Below are positions 57,735-64,000 of a stretch of 64,000 bases of DNA, one piece after another (within the stretch, counting starts at the first letter, position 1; each line of letters starts with the position of its first letter). The DNA is taken from NCBI GenBank assembly GCA_021904315.1, contig CM038908.1, positions 33,408,001-33,472,000 on the forward strand. Direction: 5' to 3'. The notes beneath the pieces are model-generated. The model saw nothing but the letters and a program-made list of their open reading frames with translations. It was not told the origin of the DNA and did no database searches. This DNA is from Sphagnum magellanicum. Lineage: Eukaryota; Streptophyta; Sphagnopsida; Sphagnales; Sphagnaceae. Made by a program: the position numbers and the translations under genes.

Positions 57735-58560
57735 TCAAACATAAACACTTGGAATTAAGCATTTCACAAGCGAAAGGACTTAAAATTGTCTACAAGGCAT
57801 AATGTTTTGACTAGAAATTTATGTAATTCATTCTATCGAAACTTGCAAGTATTGTACAATCAACACAATTATGATGTAAAACATATTTGGAATTTGAATA
57901 AAACAAGAATTCAAGCAACTAGACAATCAAGACCAAGGGTTCTAGCCATTTATAGTAGCATTCCTATGTCTCAAAAATGATATAACTATAAATGTGCAAT
58001 AAATATAACAAGTGAGGTTCTATTAAGGTTTGGATGACAATGTGTATTCTAGTCAAAAAAATCTTTTTTTTTCAAGAAGTATGTTCTTAATGAATCATCA
58101 TCTATTAATTTTGGATGGGCATGGTTCACATGTTACCCTAGAAGCAATAGAACAAACACAACAATTTGGGTTGAACATGATGACCTTGCCTTCTAACACA
58201 TCAATGCCCTTCAACCCGAGATGTATCTTGCTTCAAGCCTTTCAAAACAAAATTTAGAAAAGAAAAATGGACTATGGTTAAAAGTAATTATAATGAACTA
58301 AACAACTTTACTTTTGCTAGATGGATGGACATGGCTTTAAGTCGATCGTTAACCAAACAAAACATCAAATCATGTTATAGGATTATAAAAATATGGTCTT
58401 TTAACCTTAAGGCCATGGATGACAAGACTTGGCCTTCAAATGTTTATGTGGGAAAAAATTACAATGAGGTTTTATATGAAAATAAATATGTATCAAATGA
58501 TGGAGTTGATCACAATCTACAATGTAAAAAATAATTTATTACAACATATTCTTTTAATAT
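57735..58560 (+). pseudogene. pogo/Tigger-type (CENP-B-like) DDE transposase remnant
   Basis: The remnant reads in family order. YRNLQVLYNQHNYDVKHIWN (about 57,836-57,895) stands for the FYxxLxxLYxxxxYxxxxIWN block. HHLLILDGHGSHVTLEAIEQ (about 58,098-58,157) is the LLLxDGHxSHxT block that carries the second catalytic Asp. LPSNTSMPFNP stands for LPPHTSHxLQPLD. The C-terminal part MDMALSRSLTKQNIKSCYRI and IWSFNLKAMDDKTWPSNVYV (to 58,534) matches the GIxPFNPxAM region. The first catalytic Asp (WNCDE) and the last (LQPLD) are not kept, and the frame changes between blocks, so the copy is inactive. Terminal repeats were not found. Confidence 0.85.
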
Positions 58561-58564
58561 AATA

Positions 58565-59178
58565 AAAACAATCCATTATACTACTACCAGAGATAACCTT
58601 AATTATGGATTCACACTTAAACATCATTATTATGTGGATAAACTTGAAGGTTGTAGTGTGATAAGAAATGGGTTTGAATAACTCAATGAACAATAGGAAT
58701 TTTAGACTTATTCAATTAAACCTAAGCAAGGACGAACTTTTACAACTTGTCATCATTGCCCCATTTGTTTACAAGACACACTAAAAGTAAAAAGGTCATT
58801 AGTAAATATTCATAATCACATATTGTCATTTTTTATGAATATGTAAGTAGATATTTGAAAAAAGGCCATGGGCAAGGTAGTAATAAAAGAAATCATATAA
58901 CTAAAAAAGGAAAGGGAAAAAAAGTGGGCCTACAAGAAATCATGGTCATAGCGATTGAAAAAATCAACCAAAAGACACCCAACCCCCCTTCCCCCGGCCC
59001 CTTTTGTCTTTTTGTCCTCTTGTCTAACTTGACCAAAGTGCCATTTGAATAAGTTGATTTGGATTTGTCCATTTGATTGGTGTTTTTTTACCACCATTTT
59101 TATTGTAATCAATATGTCCAAACACTTTGTCAATTTTAAGTAACATTTTTTTGGCCAATTTTTTTTGTTGCTTCACTT
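58565..59178. other. Possible tail of the pogo-type element, then AT-rich DNA
   Basis: A Lys-rich frame at 58,855-58,960 recalls the basic tail of such transposases, but proof is lacking. The rest shows nothing. Confidence 0.3.
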
Positions 59179-59179
59179 A

Positions 59180-59203
59180 TAATAATAATAATAATAATAA
59201 TAA
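59180..59203. repeat. (AAT)n microsatellite
   Basis: About eight uninterrupted AAT/ATA units. Confidence 0.9.
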
Positions 59204-59228
59204 TTTTAAATTCTAAAAAATTATTAAT

Positions 59229-59310
59229 GGTAGGTAGGTAAATAAGTAATAAGTAGGTAGGTAGGTAAGTAGGCTACCTACCTACCTTAACCTACCTTAG
59301 CCTATTGACC
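59229..59310. repeat. TAGG tract meeting its own complement
   Basis: GGTAGGTAGGTA and GTAGGTAGGTAGGTAAGTAG run straight into CTACCTACCTACC and CCTACCTTAGCC. The two halves can pair as a hairpin. Scattered words of the same kind continue to about 59,740. Confidence 0.8.
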
Positions 59311-59924
59311 TATTATACTTGAAGCTCCATGCTTGTCATATTCTACCATAGGCTATTTAACATATTATACATTAACTTAGTTAATTAAATGAATAGTTGA
59401 ACCTTTGCACCAAAAAAACCACTTTTACTAATTGACAACAATTATCTCAAAAGTTTATTATTTTTGTCTATTTATTTATTTGACATGTTTATTCCAAATC
59501 TTGGTACATAAATATGTATGAAGGTAGGCAATAGGAGCTAAGAGGTAGGTAGTTGTCCTCACCATCCACGTACCTACTTAACTTAAACCTAGACTATCTA
59601 ACCAAGGTTAACCTACCCACCTCCTTACTACCTACTAATTATGTAGGTAGTAGGTTGAGTAAATAGACTAGCCTATTAACTTACCTAGCCTAATTATATA
59701 GCCTACTAACTATACCTAGGCTAATTTTTATATTACAATTTTCATATTATAATAATGTACACGTATTGTTTTATCTTATTATATTATTTTATTATTATGA
59801 CATATGCACCTATTGTTTACCAATGAAATAAGAAGGTAGGCTACGATGGGCATTTGTTGGAAAGCATGGCCAATTTGAATAAGCATTGGTGATCTTGACT
59901 AACACCGTGAGGTTTAACACAAGC

Positions 59925-60235
59925 ACAAGAAAATGAACACCATGGTTAAACATGAATACCAAATGATGAATATTAGGAAGATGAACAACAAAACCAAACA
60001 AAAACACAAGATTATAAGGATTAAAAAAATTAAACACAATGGCCAAACACAACTATTAAGACAATGAGGGTCAAAAAGATGAGCACAGGGGTTGAACATG
60101 AATAGTAAGATGATGAGGACTAGGAAGATGAAAACCAAGGTTGAACACAAGTAGTAGGACAATGAAGGCTAGGAGGATGAGCACTTGAGTTGAGCACAAG
60201 CAGGAGATGATGAACACCAAAAAGATGAACAAGAA
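59925..60235. repeat. 49 bp purine-rich minisatellite, about six copies
   Basis: The unit is close to AAAAGATGAGCACAGGGGTT followed by GAACATGAATAGTAAGATGA and TGAGGACTA. Middle copies are best kept and outer ones diverged. Overlapping minus-strand frames of 76-82 codons with VFIFLVLIILLFMFN-like text are by-products. Because 49 is not a multiple of three they recur in each frame. Confidence 0.85.
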
Positions 60236-60239
60236 AAAA

Positions 60240-63200
60240 AAATCATGAATATGAGTGCCAATAACATGAGGTAAAATGAACCTTGGGGCCATTAAAGCCA
60301 CTTAGGCTTGTAAAAGGGTAATGGTTAATCCACCCTATTGTGCAAAAATAAAACCATTGCCTATGGCCACTTTGTAAAAGGCCCAACGATTTTTATTAAG
60401 GAACCCCATTACTTTGAAAATCAAATCATCAATGAAAGACATTTGAATGGTTATAAATAACATAGGTGTTTGTTTTCACCTTGTCCATTTTGGTGATGGG
60501 GTTTAGATAACATCTCACGATGGACATTTGAATGTACTTTGAATATTTGTTTTACAAGTTTAAGACCCTTCAACTTGGGGGTGGAGACATTTTTTAATTT
60601 GAAAACCATTTTGAACAATTTGAAGTGGGTTATGGATGTGTCCAAAGGGGTTTTACTTTTTCTCGTTGGGCACCATAAACAAAAGACAATGAATAAGGTA
60701 AGTAGTTCACCTTGGAAGCCTCAAATGTTAAGTCAATGACATGCTTACTCTAGCACATTCCATTGATTGTTTATTTTCTTTATAAGAGGGCCCTTTGCAA
60801 AGATGTATGGATCAATGCAATTGTTGTTACATTGATGAATCAATTCTATATGTTTGATAGAGGCAAACCTTATCACAATAATCCAATTTTCAATTGTTGA
60901 AGATTAATCACAAATTGGTTGTTGGTCTCTAATGCTTGTGCAATGTTTAACCTCCAATAAAATAGTTTATATTTCAACCATGCAAAAGATTTCTTCATTC
61001 TTTCCACATCTTGTAAGCCATACCATACAGTTTCAACTTATGTTCAAACTTCATGTGATTTATGTTATACTATAATACTTAACTTGGTTCAACACCAAAG
61101 TGGTTAATAATGTTTTTTGGATCATTTTTGTTCAACAATAAATAATAATAATTTACAATTCAACATTATATTAAATAATGAAGCTAACATGCTTTGGAAT
61201 TTTTTTCAAATTTTTGACATGATAAGCATACATGAATATTTTGGCATTTCCAAAAAGGAATTAATTAATGCCTAACTAAACTAGGTATTATGGTATTGTT
61301 AAACACAAGATACTTGCAACCCTATGTAATATTATAAATATTGTAAATTCATAATTTTCAAACATTTTTGAAATTTTCATGAATTTGGTTTCAACATAGT
61401 TAAGAAACCAAAAAAAAACTCATCAATATAAGATTTGTTGATAATGACATAAAAGTTGCCTTAAAGACTCTTACAAAAGACAATGATTATTATACATATT
61501 CATAAAATGTAAATTTTTGTGAAGATGATAATCAAAATTAATTTAGGTGAAACATGTATAAGGTTTAATAGTGGTCATTAACTTAACAATTATGAAAGCA
61601 TTCCATAACTACATCACTCCTTTCACCAACCCATCTACATTGATATGAAAAAGCAAATTAAGATGTGCCTTTTCATAATTCAATTTTCATAATTTTGTTG
61701 AACTAAATCCAATTCAAATTGGTTTGAATTGAATTGAATTGAATTGCATTCAATTGAAATTGCATTATGCAACTTGATTCAATATTGTCATTCAAATGGA
61801 ACTTAATTTGCACAAAATCAATTCATTTTTTTCATCAATTCATTGTCACTAGTAACATGGAGTAATGAGAAACGCAAGTGTATTGTATGCAAATGAATCT
61901 TGTGGTTCACATCGAAAAACTATGCTTGAAACTATATTGACTATGTTAACTTGAAAATGCAACATGCCATTCTTCATTCACCTTTCCCAACAAAAGTTTC
62001 CAATCTTATGTAGACATATATATTGAAAGGATTTCAAACTGGAAAACAATTTGTCCACATATATAATCTTTTATACTTAATTTTCCATATATTAATAGTA
62101 GATTAAACAAATAAAATGCATTTTATCTTTTGAATTTATAATCTAGTCTATTCATTTACTTTGAAATAATTTATCAACCATTAATTTTCATTTGGATTAG
62201 AATTTTTTTATTGCAATTTTAAAAATATATATTATTGACATTGTTGAAAAAAAACATAGGGAATGATGACATGTTTGTTCTAAGATCATATAATCTTCAT
62301 CTCATTACAAATGAAGAAGATGCATGCAATTATTGTGGACTCAATATTCTTTCATTTTGAAATAATAGTTAAAATCATGTAATGATTAATTGAAAGGTTT
62401 GTTGCCATTCCCAACCTTTTCAAATGTTTAAGTAAAAACTATGTTGAAAGGAACATGATTATGGATATATTCAACAATTGCATAAAATGGTTTAAAGCTT
62501 GTAACCTACATTTGTATTTTCAAAAAAAGGTTTGATTATTCCTCTATTTCAAAATTGCATATGTTTTATTTCAACAATGGCATTTAATAAACAAAACTTA
62601 TTGTTTGTCATGGTCAATGCTTCAAATTGCCTATATTGTATTTCTTCTTGAAGTAATCTAGGGTCAAATTGTCAAATCAAATATTAGGACAAATGCAAGA
62701 ATCAAAATTTCAATATAATTTTCATATCCATCATTGGACATCTAATAATAAATAAACAAAGGATGTGGGTTTCACAGTTTGATGTGGGTGTTGGGCAACT
62801 TCTTCCACATTTAAGTTGTAAAACTATTTTCTCTTATCCAAATGATTCACAACATATTTCATCACAATTGTGCACAAATTGTCTAATATTTGGTATCTTT
62901 GCATGTGCTGCATGATGAAAGAACAAACCCCCAATGTTTGATAACATTATTTTTTTTAATAAGAGAAGGAAAAGGCAATGACAACCTAGGTAGTTTGGGT
63001 ATAATGCAAGAAGAAATTTAAAATATTCATTAGAATAATATACTAACCTTGAACATGAAGTTGTTTTTACCCCATTGTTTGTGGTAAAAATAGTTTCACC
63101 TTGAGTTTGTGTGACTTCCCTAGAATTTCTATAATTAGAAGTAAACTTTTGAGGAATCATGTATTAAAGGAAGATTGTCAATATTTAGTCCACTCTATAT

Positions 63201-64000
63201 CTTAATAAAAACTTCTTTGTTTGCAACCACATTTGAATCTTTAGGAAGGTTGAGGGGTGAAAAAAGGTCCAACAACAGGTTGACTTGAAGGATAACGTTA
63301 TTGTTCCCACAAATAATGCTTTTCTATGACAAAGATTTCATTAGGAACAATTCCTTCAAATTATTTCTAAATTGATCCCCCCATAGATCCAAGACAATCT
63401 CCACCTTTATCTTCCATGTATGAAAATTATGGCAATTAGATTAAATTCAATACAAAAACTAGTCTAAAGATGTTACACTTATAATGCCAAGAAACAATCA
63501 AATGCTATTTTCTATCATGCACAAGCATTAACATCTAACTTTCAACACATAAAACATTCAAACATTAAGATCTATTTGAGATGAAAAAAATTTATCCTTC
63601 ATGAACATTAAAGGTTGAATCACATAAGAAATTGAATTGAAAGGTTAAAAAGTTCAAGGGACTAAAAAGCTTGAGATTAATTTCTTAACCATCCATTCAA
63701 CCATAGTGTGACTCAATTAGGCATTGGTCTTAATGAAGTAAACACATTATATTTTATTGCAAACTAGGAATTGAAACCTATCACATGCTCATACAATGGA
63801 TTGTCACCTTTAAAGATGTTGAGGTATGTTAAAGGGTAAATTTTGATTAGTGCTTTAGAATTGCAAGAAAAAATAACTATAAAAAATTAAAATACCTTCA
63901 AGAAATATCCACTAGGAAAAAGAAAAACCAAAAGTTCCTACTAAAAGTAATTACAAATGATAAAAAATGACTATTGAAATTGCTTATTGAAATGTCTATC
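60240..64000. other. AT-rich DNA, nothing recognised
   Basis: Open frames stay under 110 codons and look like chance. A short AATTG pentanucleotide run stands at about 61,725-61,755. No splice, RNA or transposase signal was found. Confidence 0.5.

Noticed and set aside
59810-60301. Hydrophobic membrane proteins on the minus strand
   Set aside because: All three frames are by-products of the 49 bp minisatellite.

Overview
This window reads as nuclear DNA of a land plant with a large, repeat-rich, AT-rich genome. The evidence is a decayed copy of a KOBITO1/ELD1/ABI8-type gene (a plant-specific glycosyltransferase-like family), a Ty1/copia fossil, PIF/Harbinger and pogo/Tigger-type transposase remains, a plastid ndhF fragment in nuclear context, and a cluster of TTTAGGG motifs. 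The style of the Harbinger and pogo remains and the divergence of the KOB1-like exons are compatible with a seedless plant such as a clubmoss or its kin, but the sequence does not prove this. No rRNA, tRNA, CRISPR array or bacterial-type operon was recognised.

Layout. 1-3.3 kb is AT-rich, with one short repeat present twice. 3.3-12.4 kb is the most gene-like part: its first half is unassigned, and 7.6-12.4 kb holds a multi-exon KOB1-like pseudogene on the + strand. It can be followed from the N-terminal membrane anchor through the DxD-type motif to the C-terminal QGLRE block, but two in-frame TGA codons and at least two frame changes break it. 12.4-24.7 kb is AT-rich with several tandem repeats (about 97, 138 and 146 bp units) and a Harbinger transposase remnant at 14.1-15.1 kb. 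24.7-26.9 kb is a CpG-bearing, more GC-rich island with no recognised product. 27-35 kb holds a 190 bp MITE, a 19 bp perfect inverted repeat, copies of two dispersed repeat families and an extremely AT-rich stretch.

35.3-41.4 kb is an old, broken Ty1/copia element on the minus strand with both LTRs. It is split by about 1.6 kb of foreign DNA that carries a dispersed repeat (family A), a plastid ndhF fragment and a possible CACTA-type end. 41.5-46 kb is AT-rich with further partial repeats. 46-55.5 kb mixes more complex sequence with small elements: two hAT-like repeats, a second truncated MITE, a 320 bp direct-repeat pair, two oppositely oriented arrays built on ATGGATGAAATT-like words, telomere-type motifs and a 358 bp foldback element flanked by TTAA. 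55.5-64 kb is AT-rich, with a TIR-bearing element, a pogo/Tigger-type transposase remnant, tetranucleotide TAGG/CCTA tracts and a 49 bp minisatellite.

No intact protein-coding gene could be supported. The window is best read as intergenic DNA built by nested insertion, tandem duplication and probable CpG decay around one dead host gene copy. The parts most likely to hold something live and unrecognised are the CpG island at 25.2-26.9 kb and the complex sequence at 3.3-7.4 kb, 18.5-20.4 kb, 46-48.9 kb and 53.4-55.3 kb.
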